Part shown: positions 25,836-34,821 of the stretch, piece after piece
Numbering within the stretch: the stretch's first letter is position 1
Layout: each line of letters begins with the position of its first letter
DNA from: Aldehydirespirator sp963662645
GTDB lineage: Bacteria > Actinomycetota > Acidimicrobiia > Acidimicrobiales > Aldehydirespiratoraceae
Assembly: GCA_963662645.2 (NCBI GenBank)
Contig: OY759762.1
Location: 1,054,001 to 1,118,000 of the forward strand
Direction of reading: 5' to 3'
DNA: 64,000 nucleotides
The notes under the pieces: generated by a model
Seen by the model: the letters and a program-made list of their open reading frames with translations, nothing else
Database searches by the model: none
What the model was told of the DNA's origin: nothing
Made by a program: the position numbers and the translations under genes

Positions 25836-26756
25836 CTATTGCCAAGGCAGGCGCAGTCGAACATTATACTGATCCCGCCAACTCACTCTGTCACGATAAT
25901 AGTCAAAGTCATCAACTGCCCTGTCGAACTCTTCGTCTGCATCCTCCTTTCTATTGTAGGAATCATCCAAGGAATCTTGAAGCCGATCCCGTGCTTCGCT
26001 GTCATCTAATGAGCGGATTTCAATGGCAGCTTCGGCACGCCTAATCCAAAAGTCAACTTCGGCTTGCACTGCGGTCTCGGTGGCGTCCAACAGTCTGTGC
26101 GCGGCTTCCACATATTCCTTGGCACTCTCGTCATCATCGCGACGTGCTCTTTCCTCTAGTTCGGTATCCACCATCGTCTCGGCCAGGGAGCGACCGATGC
26201 GCAATGCGGCATCATTCGTCAGATAGTCTCCGGCTGTGCGAGCAGCCTCAAGTGCCGAATCTGAAGTCTCCTGATCGGAGGACCAACTGGCTATTTCCAC
26301 CGCCGTTACCATGTACCAGTAGATCCTCGTGCCAAACAGCCCAGCATCATCTGCGAAGTCTTGAAGATCGTCGATGTCATCGTAATCGATATCGCTGTGG
26401 CGTCGCAAGTCTCGCTCAGCATCTCTTATGCGATCGGCCTCATCGTACAGATCATCCTCTCCTACTTCATCGGCATGATCTGCAAGCGTCTCGACGATGT
26501 CCTCGGCCCCAGAGGTGAGTTCTCCAATTGGATCGTCTCCATCTCCACAGGCCCTTACGAGACCGATGATGACGACAATGAGCAGCACTCCGGCCACTGC
26601 GAGTATGATCTGTGTCACCCTGTCCTTCAGGGAGAACTTGAGGATTCTCGGCTTGAACGCCTCACTCATTTTGGCGAGAGTCACGCCTTCTGAGTCATCC
26701 GTTGAGTCTGAATCATCATCCCGTGAGTCTGGATTGTCCGTCAGTTCGTTGGCCAT
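25836..26756 (-). CDS. Acidic single-pass membrane protein of unknown function
   Basis: 306 residues, unrecognised. AAGGAG lies about nine bases before the ATG at 26756, which decides the start over an open frame to 26783. The first 45 residues are very acidic (SRDDDSDSTDDSEG) and cytoplasmic. One membrane span (IILAVAGVLLIVVIIGLV, about 50-67) is followed by RACGDGDD. The outer 230 residues are helical and rich in Asp/Glu/Arg, with many DD pairs. GC content is clearly lower than in surrounding genes, suggesting recent acquisition. It follows the lipoprotein gene by 53 bases on the same strand, so the two probably form an operon and a cell-surface complex. Confidence 0.75.
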   Translation of the reverse strand: MANELTDNPDSRDDDSDSTDDSEGVTLAKMSEAFKPRILKFSLKDRVTQIILAVAGVLLIVVIIGLVRACGDGDDPIGELTSGAEDIVETLADHADEVGEDDLYDEADRIRDAERDLRRHSDIDYDDIDDLQDFADDAGLFGTRIYWYMVTAVEIASWSSDQETSDSALEAARTAGDYLTNDAALRIGRSLAETMVDTELEERARRDDDESAKEYVEAAHRLLDATETAVQAEVDFWIRRAEAAIEIRSLDDSEARDRLQDSLDDSYNRKEDADEEFDRAVDDFDYYRDRVSWRDQYNVRLRLPWQ

Positions 26757-26809
26757 GTCAGCAATCTCCTTGTAATGTTCCACATATGTCTTGATGGTGC
26801 TTCATTTGA

Positions 26810-28892
26810 CTACACGCATCCTGTGACACTGGCCACAGCGGCCCAAGTGACGCGCTGGGCGCGCTCAAGCGACACAGGAGCGCCAAAGCCAGTCTCAGGC
26901 ACCTGGAGTTCGGCAAACTCTGTCCTGAGTTCAGCAAGCCTCGCCCTGCGCCGGTTCACGGCATCGAAGGCTGAGTTCCACCAGTCCTCTGCGTAGTCCG
27001 CGTTGGCCTGCCACGCGAATGCGTCACTCTCACGACTGGCCACTTCGTTGGCCGCCTCGTAGTGGGCGAGCTCCGCGCCAGCCAAGTTCGACTCCGCCTC
27101 CGCGACCGCAGCCGTGGTCCGTTCGACTGCCGCTATGGCATAGGCGACGCGTCGGTCAGCCTCCGGATCCGCTGCATCTTGCGAGACTCGGTCGCGAATG
27201 TCGGCCGCCTCTTCCTGGGCGCGGCTCTCCAAGATGTCCAGCGCAGCATGCAATGCGTTCCAGGCGATCCCGTCGGTTCCGGGATGCTGCAATCCCCGAT
27301 GATCGGCGCTGGCAGCGCTGATCCGGTCGCGAGCAGCCACGAAAGCCTCATAGGCTGCGCCGCCCTCGGCCCAATGAATGTCCTCGGCCTCGGCCGAAGC
27401 CACTGACTGTGTCGACGGTACTGCCTCGGCGACGATGACGCGGACGTGACGCGCGGCCGCTCGGTAGGCGAGGTCGTCATAGAGCGGCTGACGATCTATG
27501 ATCTCAGCCTTAGTGCTGACATCACCTTGGTCCTCTGCTAGAGACCAGGCCGCGACCCAGGCTGACAATGCGGACTCAAAGGCGGAATCGATGTCCGCTT
27601 CGATCCCTGCTCGACGGGCCAAATCATCGAGCCTTTGCAACATCGCGGCCTGAGCAGCGAAGGCGGCATTCCGAGCGACAACCGTAACGAAATACCGGAG
27701 GTGTTCGCGCCGCCAGTTACTGGCATTAGCGTCCGAATAGGCCCGATTGTGAGCGGCGTGATACGCGACATCGTGGTTCGAGTTCCGGTCTCCGAACCCG
27801 TGTGCTATCGCGGCCAACGCCTCCATTGCGCCCGCGCGAAGCTCAGCGTCGGCGCGCGCCGCCTCTGTGGCAGCCTCCGCGTCGGCGCGCGCGGCCTCTA
27901 TCGTCTGCACGAGCTGGGCCTCAGCGACGGCTGCAGCCGAATAGGCGTCGTCTTGAAGCCGTCTCCGGCTAGCCACTTCGGAATCCCGGTCGGACAAACG
28001 CGCTCTTGCCGCTTCCAGGTCGGCCTCGGCCCTTGCCAGCGACTCCCGGTACGCATCCAGTTCCGACTGGGCCGCGGCCAGTTCCGCTTCGTCCGCTACC
28101 AGCACCGCTTCGGCCGCTTCTATCTCTGCCCGGGCTGCTTCCTGGGCCGCTTGGATACCCCAAAGCTCCCATTCAGAGGCTTCCAACTGTTGCAAGGTGG
28201 CTTGCTTCTCGGCGAGTGCCGCTTGTCGCCTCTCCGACAGCGGCTCCTCCTCTGCCTCCCGAAGCCCCGCGTTGATCTCCGCTTCCAGCTTCGCTGTCTC
28301 CACTTCTAGTTCCGCCAACCGAGTCTCAATGGCTGGGCCCTCTGCTGAGCCGCCGCGGACCGCCTTCAGCGCTAGATCGAACGCCTCTGCATAGCTCGGA
28401 GTGTCCAACGGCTCGACCGAGCCGCCCAAGGCGACATGTAGGGCAGCATCGGCCGCCGCGGCAAACGCGTCGAGTGCAACCTCTGCGGCCAGCCGAGCGT
28501 CCGACGCAGCAGCGTCATCCGCTGCCAACTCCTCGGCTGCGGCCAGTGCAGCGTTTGACGCCGCCTCGTAGTCGGCAGTGGCGTTCTCCCATTCCAGGTC
28601 GGCGAGAAGCTCAGCGCCTTCTGAGCCCTCGGCGTCGTCGGCGTAGTCAGCCGAGTCGAGACGGGCTATCGCATCAAGGAGCCGCCGGTACTCGACGCAG
28701 TGCTGCCACCCCCCCCCCGGCGGGCGAGCCGGAAGGGGCCGTCGCGTCGCTGTCGTCCGAAGTGTCCGGGGTGTCCGAGGCTGCCTCGTCGCCACCGCCG
28801 CAAGCGACCGCCGCAAGGGCCGCCAGCAGCAGTATGGCAGACCAGCTTCGAAGCCTCCACGGCGTCAGCACGGGCACGAGTATAGGAGCCAC
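26810..28892 (-). pseudogene. Coiled-coil lipoprotein gene split by a 10-G run (frameshift or phase-variable)
   Basis: Two frames make one gene. Upstream, from the ATG at 28892, is a lipoprotein signal: PWRLRSW, hydrophobic SAILLLAALAAVA, lipobox Cys31, then an acidic Ser/Thr/Asp linker ending SGSPAGGG. This frame stops soon after the G-run (stop at 28674). The remaining 630 or so residues are in another frame from the same G-run, beginning WQHCVEYRRLLDAI. They consist of very long Ala/Glu/Arg coiled coil with a less repetitive centre. The coding strand has exactly ten G (28710-28719 region); nine would join the frames into about 693 residues. Either a sequencing/assembly error or slipped-strand phase variation. 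Family unknown; partner is the membrane protein downstream. Confidence 0.72.
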
Positions 28893-28974
28893 CCTCTTGC
28901 AGCGCCAGATCGCACCGGCCTGTCACACATGGCGTGGCCGCACCGGTCAAGCCAGTGCGGGGCGGGCAATCCGT

Positions 28975-30714
28975 TCAGCCTCCGGTGAGGATGCCGGTGG
29001 CGTGCATGCGGTTGATGGTGCTGACCACGGCCCGCAGTGAGGCCGACACGATCGACTCGTGAAGGCCCACGCCCCAGGTGGTGTCGCGGTCGCCGGTGTC
29101 GACCTCCACGTAGGCGGCCGCGGTGGCGTCGCTGCCGGTGCCGATGGCGTGCTCGTAGTAGTCGTGGATCTTGCCCGCGAACAGCCCGTTGGCCTGAAGG
29201 GCGGTCACGAAAGCGTCGATCGGGCCGTTGCCGGTCCCCGCTATGGTGCGCTCCTCCCCGCCGACGCGCAGCCGGGCCTCAAGGTCGGTGCGAGACGCTC
29301 CGATGGTGTCGGTGGTGGCCCGATGGCCGACGAGCTCGATCCACGGCCTGTCGGGCTCCACATACGAGGACACGAACCGACGGTGGATCTCGTACGAGGT
29401 GATCTCGGTGCCGGTGTCCTCGGTGACGGTCTGGATCTGCTTGGAGAAGTCCACCTGCAGGCCCCGGGGCAGGTCCAAGCCGTATTCGTGGAGCAGCACG
29501 TAGGCCACGCCGCCCTTGCCGGACTGGCTGTTGACCCGCACCACCGCCTCGTAGCTGCGGCCCAGGTGGCGGGGATCGACCGGCAGGTAGGGGACGTCCC
29601 ACACGTCGTACTCCCCCACCAGCGGCTCGCCCGGGGCCACATCGTAGATGGCGGCCATGCCCTTCTTGATGGCGTCCTGGTGGCTGCCCGAGAAGGCCGT
29701 GTACACAAGGTCGCCGACGTACGGGTGGCGCTCCGGCACGTCCATCCGGTTGGCGTACTCGAACACCCGGCGGGCCTCCTCGATGTCGCTGATGTCGAGC
29801 TCGGGGTCGACGCCCTGGGTGAACAAGTTGAGCGCGATGGTGACCACGTCCACGTTGCCGGTGCGCTCGCCGTTGCCGAACAGGGTGCCCTCCACCCGGT
29901 CGGCGCCGGCCATGATCCCGAACTCGGCCGCGGCCACCGCAGTGCCCCGGTCGTTGTGGGGATGCAGCGACAGCACGATCGAGTCCCGGTCGCGGATGTC
30001 GCGGTGGAACCGCTCGATCATGTCGCCGTAGATGTTGGCCGACGACATCTCCACGGTGGCGGGCAGGTTGAGTATCAGGGGCCAGTCGGGGGTGGGGCCG
30101 ATCACGTCCATCACCGCCTCGCACACCTCCACCGTGAAGTCGGGCTCAGTGCCGGTGTAGCTCTCCGGGGAATACTCGAAGCGGATGCCGTCGGCTTCTC
30201 CGGCCTTGCGGGCCCTGTCCAGTCCGCGCATGCACTGCTCGGCGCCGTTGACCGCGATGTCGACGATGCCGGCGCGGTCGGTGCGGAACACCACCCGTCG
30301 CTGGGTCACGGACGTGGAGTTGTAGAGGTGCACGATGGCCCGGGGCGCCCCGGCAACGGCGTCGAAGGTGCGCTCGATGAGCTCGTCGCGGGCCTGGGTG
30401 AGCACCTGGATGGTGACGCCGTCGGGAATCAGATCTTCTTCGATGAGCTTGCGGCAGAACTCGAAGTCCGGCTGGGAGGCGGCCGGGAAGCCCACTTCGA
30501 TCTCCTTGAAGCCCATGTCGACGAGATGGTCGTACATGCGCTGCTTGCGGGGAATGTCCATGGGGTCGACGAGGGCCTGGTTGCCGTCGCGCAGGTCGAC
30601 CGAGCACCACAGGGGCGCCCTGGTGATCCGCCGGTCCGGCCAGGTGCGGTCGGCAAGCTCGACCGAGGGGTAGGGCCGGTACCTCGTGAACGGCATGGTC
30701 TTGGGCGTGGGCAT
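28975..30714 (-). CDS. leuA: 2-isopropylmalate synthase
   Basis: 579 residues, the long actinobacterial LeuA type. It condenses acetyl-CoA with 2-oxoisovalerate, the first step of leucine synthesis. Visible are CSVDLRDGNQALVDPM with the catalytic Arg-Asp, the metal-binding LSLHPHNDRGTAVAAAEF and LFGNGERTGNVDVV, and a C-terminal leucine-sensing domain (from about residue 430; ELVGHRATTDT, TGNGPIDAFVTAL). The start at 30714 (MPTPKTMPFTRYRPYP) is preceded by AAGGACAAG and matches family N-termini. A leucine-rich leader peptide is encoded 118 bases upstream, so attenuation by leucyl-tRNA supply is likely in addition to feedback inhibition. Confidence 0.96.
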   Translation of the reverse strand: MPTPKTMPFTRYRPYPSVELADRTWPDRRITRAPLWCSVDLRDGNQALVDPMDIPRKQRMYDHLVDMGFKEIEVGFPAASQPDFEFCRKLIEEDLIPDGVTIQVLTQARDELIERTFDAVAGAPRAIVHLYNSTSVTQRRVVFRTDRAGIVDIAVNGAEQCMRGLDRARKAGEADGIRFEYSPESYTGTEPDFTVEVCEAVMDVIGPTPDWPLILNLPATVEMSSANIYGDMIERFHRDIRDRDSIVLSLHPHNDRGTAVAAAEFGIMAGADRVEGTLFGNGERTGNVDVVTIALNLFTQGVDPELDISDIEEARRVFEYANRMDVPERHPYVGDLVYTAFSGSHQDAIKKGMAAIYDVAPGEPLVGEYDVWDVPYLPVDPRHLGRSYEAVVRVNSQSGKGGVAYVLLHEYGLDLPRGLQVDFSKQIQTVTEDTGTEITSYEIHRRFVSSYVEPDRPWIELVGHRATTDTIGASRTDLEARLRVGGEERTIAGTGNGPIDAFVTALQANGLFAGKIHDYYEHAIGTGSDATAAAYVEVDTGDRDTTWGVGLHESIVSASLRAVVSTINRMHATGILTGG

Positions 30715-30831
30715 CGTCTTGTCCTTGGTCGGCGGATGATGGCGAGCGGGGCGGAAGCTGCCCCGGGAAGCACAAATCCCCCCGGCCGGCGGCACGAGGG
30801 GATTCGGCGAGCACCGATATGTGGCACTCGC
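30715..30831 (-). promoter_or_regulatory. leuA leader region with attenuator-type stem-loops
   Basis: Between the leader peptide stop and leuA, the coding strand can form GGCGAG...CTCGCC immediately after the leader stop and GGGGC-AGCTTCC-GCCCC closer to the gene, among other GC-rich pairings. No T-run is present, so control could act on Rho-dependent termination or on access to the leuA ribosome binding site. Confidence 0.5.
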
Positions 30832-30873
30832 CTACACGAGAAGCAGGAGGTCGGCGAAGGTGGTCACGGCCAC
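30832..30873 (-). CDS. leuL: leuA leader peptide with four consecutive leucine codons
   Basis: A 13-codon ORF from GTG at 30873 (or 30867), reading V-A-V-T-T-F-A-D-L-L-L-L-V then TAG. The four leucines use CTC, CTG, CTT and CTC. It sits 118 bases before leuA on the same strand. Leucine-rich leader peptides before leuA are established in actinobacteria and proteobacteria: ribosome stalling when leucyl-tRNA is scarce changes the downstream RNA fold. The position and codon run make this assignment strong despite its small size. A classical ribosome binding site is not evident. Confidence 0.72.
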   Translation of the reverse strand: MAVTTFADLLLLV

Positions 30874-30981
30874 CAACGCTAGCCCCCGCGGCTCTCACGT
30901 CCAACACCCCGGCTAGGACAGAGGTCAACAACTCGGCCGCTACGCGTGCGTTCGCGGGACAATCCGCGCCATGCTTGGGGG

Positions 30982-31839
30982 GTGAGCTACCTGGTCTGGG
31001 AGGCGACGCTGCCCCAACTCCGGTCGCCGATCCTGGTGACCGCCTACCAGGGCTGGTTCGACGTGGGCGGTGCGGCGACCGGGGCCCTCGAGTGGCTGAG
31101 CGAGCGCAGCGACTCGATCAGGGTGGCCCACATCGACCCGGAGGAGTTCTTCAACTTCGCCGAGCAGCGCCCGACCGTCCGCCTGCGCGACGACCGGCGC
31201 GACATCGTGTGGCCGTCCAACGACGTGCACGTGCTGCGCCCACCCGACGCGCAGCACGACCTGGTGTTGGTGGTGGGCGCGGAGCCGCAGCTGAGGTGGC
31301 GGACCTACGCCGAGGTGGTGGTCGAACTGGCCACGCGAAGCGAGGCGGCCACGCTGGTGACCGTGGGCGCGCACATCGCCGACATACCCCACACCCGCCC
31401 CTTCGGTGTGACCGGCTCCACCACCGATGCCGGCCTGGCCAAGACTTGGGGGCTGGACCAGCCCTCCTACGAGGGCCCGACCGGGATCGTGGGCGTGCTC
31501 CATGAGCGTTTCGAGAAGCTCGGGGTGCCGGCCGTGTCGCTGCGGGTGGCCGTGCCCCACTACGTCTCGGGCGCTCCGAACCCCAAGGGGGCCAGAGCGC
31601 TGCTGGAGCGCTTCGAGCGAGTGACAGGGCTGCCCACCGGATGGGCCGAACTCGACGAGGCCGCCGCGGAGTGGGAGCAGCGGGTCAACGACGCCATGCA
31701 CTCCGACGACGATGTGGTGGCCTATGTGAAGCGTCTCGAGGCCCGCGCCGACGCCCGGGCCAAGCGCAGCGTGCCCAGCCCCGACGATCTAGGCGCCGAG
31801 TTCGAGCGCTTCCTGCGCCAGCAGGACAAGTCCGGCTGA
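30982..31839 (+). CDS. PAC2 family protein
   Basis: 285 residues of the PAC2 (proteasome assembly chaperone-like) fold seen widely in actinobacteria. Features are RSPILVTAYQGWFDVGGAATGALEWL at the N-terminus, FFNFAEQRPTVRL, LVLVVGAEPQLRWRTYA and VSLRVAVPHYVSGAPNPKGARALLERFE. The C-terminal helix is charged and ends EFERFLRQQDKSG. GTG at 30982 is used, preceded by GGGGG. Molecular role is not established for bacterial members; a link to proteasome or ATP-grasp proteins is only suggested. It is divergent from leuA. Confidence 0.87.
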   Translation: MSYLVWEATLPQLRSPILVTAYQGWFDVGGAATGALEWLSERSDSIRVAHIDPEEFFNFAEQRPTVRLRDDRRDIVWPSNDVHVLRPPDAQHDLVLVVGAEPQLRWRTYAEVVVELATRSEAATLVTVGAHIADIPHTRPFGVTGSTTDAGLAKTWGLDQPSYEGPTGIVGVLHERFEKLGVPAVSLRVAVPHYVSGAPNPKGARALLERFERVTGLPTGWAELDEAAAEWEQRVNDAMHSDDDVVAYVKRLEARADARAKRSVPSPDDLGAEFERFLRQQDKSG

Positions 31840-31858
31840 CACAGACAGGAGGGACGAC

Positions 31859-32326
31859 ATGTCTGTCACCGCCATCGACGCACCCACCACCATCCACCGC
31901 GGCGAGGAGGAGCTGCCGTGGGCCGATGCCGGAGGCGGGATCGAGCTCAAGGTGCTGATGGTGCGCGAGGACGAAGGCCTGTGGATCGTGCGCAACCGCT
32001 TCGCTCCCGGCGTGGTGATCCAGACCCACCGCCACACCGGCCCGGTCTATGCACACACTCTCAGCGGCGCCTGGAAGTACGTCGAGTATCCCGATGTCAA
32101 TCGGGCCGGGTCTTTCCTGTTCGAGCCGGCCGGCAGCGTTCACACCCTCATCACGCCCGATGACAACACCGAGCCGACCGACGTGTGGTTCCAGATCCAC
32201 GGCGTGAACCTCAACCTAGACGCCGACGGCAACGTAGAATCGATCACCGACGGCCCAGGCGTCCTAGCCGCCTACTACGCCATGTGCGAGGCCCAGAGCC
32301 TCCCCCGCCCCAACGTCGTCACCTGA
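31859..32326 (+). CDS. Cupin protein, 2,4'-dihydroxyacetophenone dioxygenase family
   Basis: 155 residues, a single cupin. Metal ligands are in QTHRHTGPVYAHTLSG (motif 1) and FEPAGSVHTLI (motif 2). The overall pattern, including GGGIELKVLMVREDEGLW, matches the dihydroxyacetophenone dioxygenase-like group, non-haem iron enzymes that cleave C-C bonds; actual substrate unknown. AGGAGGGACGAC just before the ATG is a near-ideal ribosome binding site. It follows the PAC2 gene by 19 bases and is probably cotranscribed with it, though no functional link is apparent. Confidence 0.85.
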   Translation: MSVTAIDAPTTIHRGEEELPWADAGGGIELKVLMVREDEGLWIVRNRFAPGVVIQTHRHTGPVYAHTLSGAWKYVEYPDVNRAGSFLFEPAGSVHTLITPDDNTEPTDVWFQIHGVNLNLDADGNVESITDGPGVLAAYYAMCEAQSLPRPNVVT

Positions 32327-32389
32327 CGCTTACCGGGATCCAGTACAGTACATGTAGACATAACAACAAATACTGAAGGGAGATGCATT

Positions 32390-32695
32390 GTGGATGCCCC
32401 GACACGAGTGCCTGTGCAGGTCTCCACCAAGAAGTCACGCCCGAACGAGGAGATCGCCCGCTTGGGCGACGAGATCTACGAGCGCCGCATCCGGCCTAAG
32501 GTCGAAGCCGACAACCCGGGGCGAATCGTCGCCATCGACGTCGATAGCGAGAGTTGGGCCATCGCCGACAGCGAGCTGGCTGCGGCCGGGCGCCTGCGGC
32601 AGCAACGCCCCGATGCCAGCAACGTCTGGTTGCTGAGGGTCGGCTACCGGGCCGTGGCCAGCATCGGAGGCGGGTCCTTGCGGAGTGTCGGGTGA
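32390..32695 (+). CDS. Small conserved-looking protein of unknown function
   Basis: 101 residues from the GTG at 32390, with AAGGGAG about eight bases upstream. It contains EEIARLGDEIYERRIRPKVE, VAIDVDSESWAIADSELAAA and ASNVWLLRVGYRAVASIGGG. This combination recurs in small proteins encoded next to toxin-antitoxin-like or aspartic-protease genes in cyanobacteria and actinobacteria. I recall the pattern but cannot name the family. An AT-rich promoter region with the palindrome TACATGTA precedes it (32345-32385). It borders a decayed defence-type gene, so an antitoxin-like role is possible. Confidence 0.65.
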   Translation: MDAPTRVPVQVSTKKSRPNEEIARLGDEIYERRIRPKVEADNPGRIVAIDVDSESWAIADSELAAAGRLRQQRPDASNVWLLRVGYRAVASIGGGSLRSVG

Positions 32696-32760
32696 TCGAG
32701 GGGGTCGTCAACGCATCGTCGTGATAGAGGACATCCCCTGCGGGATAGCCTCACGAAATC

Positions 32761-33097
32761 ATGCCACCGCTGACGGATTGGGCTGGCCCGGAAGAAGCGT
32801 TGGGCCGCTACGTCACTGAGCTATCAGGGCGAACGCTCAACGCCTATCGCGAGCAACCGGATCTTGTCAACGAGCACACCAACCTCGAACAGGACACCGC
32901 GCGCGGCGGCTACCAGCACCGCCAACTCTTCGAGTTGGTGCAGAACAGCGCCGACGCGCTAACGCCTGTCTCGGCGGCCAGCGGCGTGACGGGCGGCGCA
33001 TCTTTGGCACACGGCGAGGGAACTCCAAGCCGGCGGGGTGCTTGCGCAGGCCGACCATGCCCTGATCGACGGCCTACGCGCTGGGATCCTGAGATAG
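32761..33097 (+). pseudogene. Remnant of a sacsin-type (Hsp90-like ATPase) gene
   Basis: Residues 1-67 from the ATG at 32761 contain VNEHTNLEQDTARGGYQHRQ and LFELVQNSADAL. This is the characteristic N-terminus of large sacsin/Hsp90-type ATP-binding proteins of bacterial defence and restriction clusters. The homology then stops at about 32965. Sequence to 33097 is in other frames. One frame reads WHTARELQAGGVLAQADHAL and ends with TAG at 33097, which looks like the C-terminal end of the same or another gene. So an internal deletion removed most of a gene of several kb. The tail overlaps the 3' end of the ATPase gene on the other strand. Confidence 0.6.
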
Positions 33098-34801
33098 CTC
33101 CTCGATGCGTTCGAGCAGTGCTCTGACTGTCGCAGCGACCACATGATCGGCACCTGCGGGTATCCGAGAAGGGTCGGCAGGGGTGGCCGTCAGCCCGAGT
33201 ACGGGCACCGCTGTCGTGTCGATCGTCACGACGCGCTCGACGCCCCGGGAGCGCATGCTCCACTCGACCGCCAGATTGACATCGAAGTCAGTACTGCCGC
33301 GTCCCGTGTAGCCGTCAAACGAGCACCCGAATGCGATCCTGACGGGCTTGTCGTCAGTGATCGCGAACCCTGCAGCGTTAGTGCACTCCGAGCGGAAACG
33401 CTCCCAGGTGCCATCGGCGAGGGAACGTGCCCTCGCCCATATCTTCCCGTGCTCGAGTTCCACGAACTGGTGATGGGAACTGAAGAGCTCTGCACCCACT
33501 TGGTCACAGTGGCGCTCCAGACCCTCGACTGTCGGGCGAGCGTGGTCCCTGTACACAGCGTCGAGGCGGTCGATGTCGGGTTCGCTCGGGTCGGGGCCTC
33601 GCCGCTCCCGAACGAAATCTGTCACGTACTCGTCCACGTCGAGGCGGTCGAGCACGCCGCTGAGACCCTCGATTGGCACTGCTTCGGCATCGCTTCTCGG
33701 CACGCGCTCGGTGCCTCCGTACACGACGGTTCTGGAGGAGACGCCGGGGAGGATCTCGGCCAGCTTGTGAAGCACGGAGAAGTGGCCGCTCGACAGCGTG
33801 AGGCCCGACTTGATCTCGATCGCAGCCATTCGGAGGCCGCTCTCGCACAGGAGGTCGCACTCGAGCCCGTTCGAGTCCCGGAAGAACCAGAGGTGCGGCT
33901 GCCGGCCGCGGTTGAACCGGTGCTTCAGCGCCTCTGCCACGACCATGTTCTCGAACAGCGGCCCCCTGAGCGGGTGCGTCGCCAGCTGCTCCGGCCTCTC
34001 GATTCCGATGAGGAAGCTGGCCAGGCCGACATCGTAGAAGTAGAGCTTGGGCGACTTGATGAGGCGCTTGCCGATGTTGGCGTGGTAGGGGGCCAGCCGG
34101 AAGACGACATAACTCGCCTCCAGGATCTTCAGCCATTCGCGGGCCGTGGAGTGCGACACGCCCACGTCGGCGCCGAGGGAGCTGAAGTTGACGAGCTGGC
34201 CCACCCGCCCGGCGCACAGACGGACGAACCGCCGAAAGCTGGCAATGTTGCGGATCTCGTTCGAGCGCCGCACGTCGCGCTCAACGTACGTCTCGAAGTA
34301 GTCGCCGAGCGCCTGGGAAGGGTTGAGCGCCTGATCGAGTATGCGGGGGTAGAAGCCCGAGAAGATCATGTCGTCCGCGGCCATGCTCGCGCCGGTGCGG
34401 GCGCGCTCTGCGAGCGAGAACGGCAGGAGCCTCAGCAGGGCCGTCCTTCCAGCGAGCGACTGGCTGATAGCCCGCGACAGCGCGAACTGCTCGCTTCCCG
34501 TCAGGACGTACAAGCCGTTGCCGCCGCGCTCGTCGACGTCGACCTGCATGTAGGAGAGAAGCTGGGGGACGTTCTGGATCTCGTCGATGACGGCGCCGCC
34601 GCGGGCCTGTCTCAGAAACCCCCGGGGATCGGTCTCGGCCAGCTCGCGCTGATCGGACGCCTCCAGGTTGAGGTACCGAAGCTGCGGGAACGTCTCACGG
34701 CACAGCGTGGTCTTGCCCGACTGGCGCGGCCCGGTCAGCGTCACGACCGGATACTGCCGGTGGAGGTCTGTGAGACGGCGGGTGATCTCTCGCTCGATCA
34801 T
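33074..34801 (-). CDS. ATP-binding protein with AAA_14 and DUF4143 domains and a C-terminal extension
   Basis: 575 residues. Walker A GPRQSGKTTL (from residue 24) and Walker B GGAVIDEIQNVP are in the AAA_14 domain. The DUF4143 part follows (around 180-390), including YFETYVERDVRR, SLGADVGVSHSTAREWLKIL (winged helix) and LFENMVVAEALK with the nuclease-like DSNGLECDLLCES and AAIEIKSG. Family members usually end near 400-430 residues. Here about 170 extra residues follow, with WERFRSECTNAAGFAI and VNLAVEWSMRSRG, of no recognised family. Role unknown; such genes are accessory and often flanked by palindromes, as here. ATG at 34801 is used. Confidence 0.85.
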   Translation of the reverse strand: MIEREITRRLTDLHRQYPVVTLTGPRQSGKTTLCRETFPQLRYLNLEASDQRELAETDPRGFLRQARGGAVIDEIQNVPQLLSYMQVDVDERGGNGLYVLTGSEQFALSRAISQSLAGRTALLRLLPFSLAERARTGASMAADDMIFSGFYPRILDQALNPSQALGDYFETYVERDVRRSNEIRNIASFRRFVRLCAGRVGQLVNFSSLGADVGVSHSTAREWLKILEASYVVFRLAPYHANIGKRLIKSPKLYFYDVGLASFLIGIERPEQLATHPLRGPLFENMVVAEALKHRFNRGRQPHLWFFRDSNGLECDLLCESGLRMAAIEIKSGLTLSSGHFSVLHKLAEILPGVSSRTVVYGGTERVPRSDAEAVPIEGLSGVLDRLDVDEYVTDFVRERRGPDPSEPDIDRLDAVYRDHARPTVEGLERHCDQVGAELFSSHHQFVELEHGKIWARARSLADGTWERFRSECTNAAGFAITDDKPVRIAFGCSFDGYTGRGSTDFDVNLAVEWSMRSRGVERVVTIDTTAVPVLGLTATPADPSRIPAGADHVVAATVRALLERIEELSQDPSA

Positions 34802-34821
34802 GGCTACCAGCCTATCGGCTG

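Noticed and set aside
28666..28950. A separate small gene on the minus strand over the lipoprotein start
   Set aside because: It is out of frame with both the signal peptide and the coiled-coil part and has no ribosome binding site.
29059..30882. A 607-codon plus-strand frame opposite leuA
   Set aside because: Shadow of leuA with no recognisable motif.
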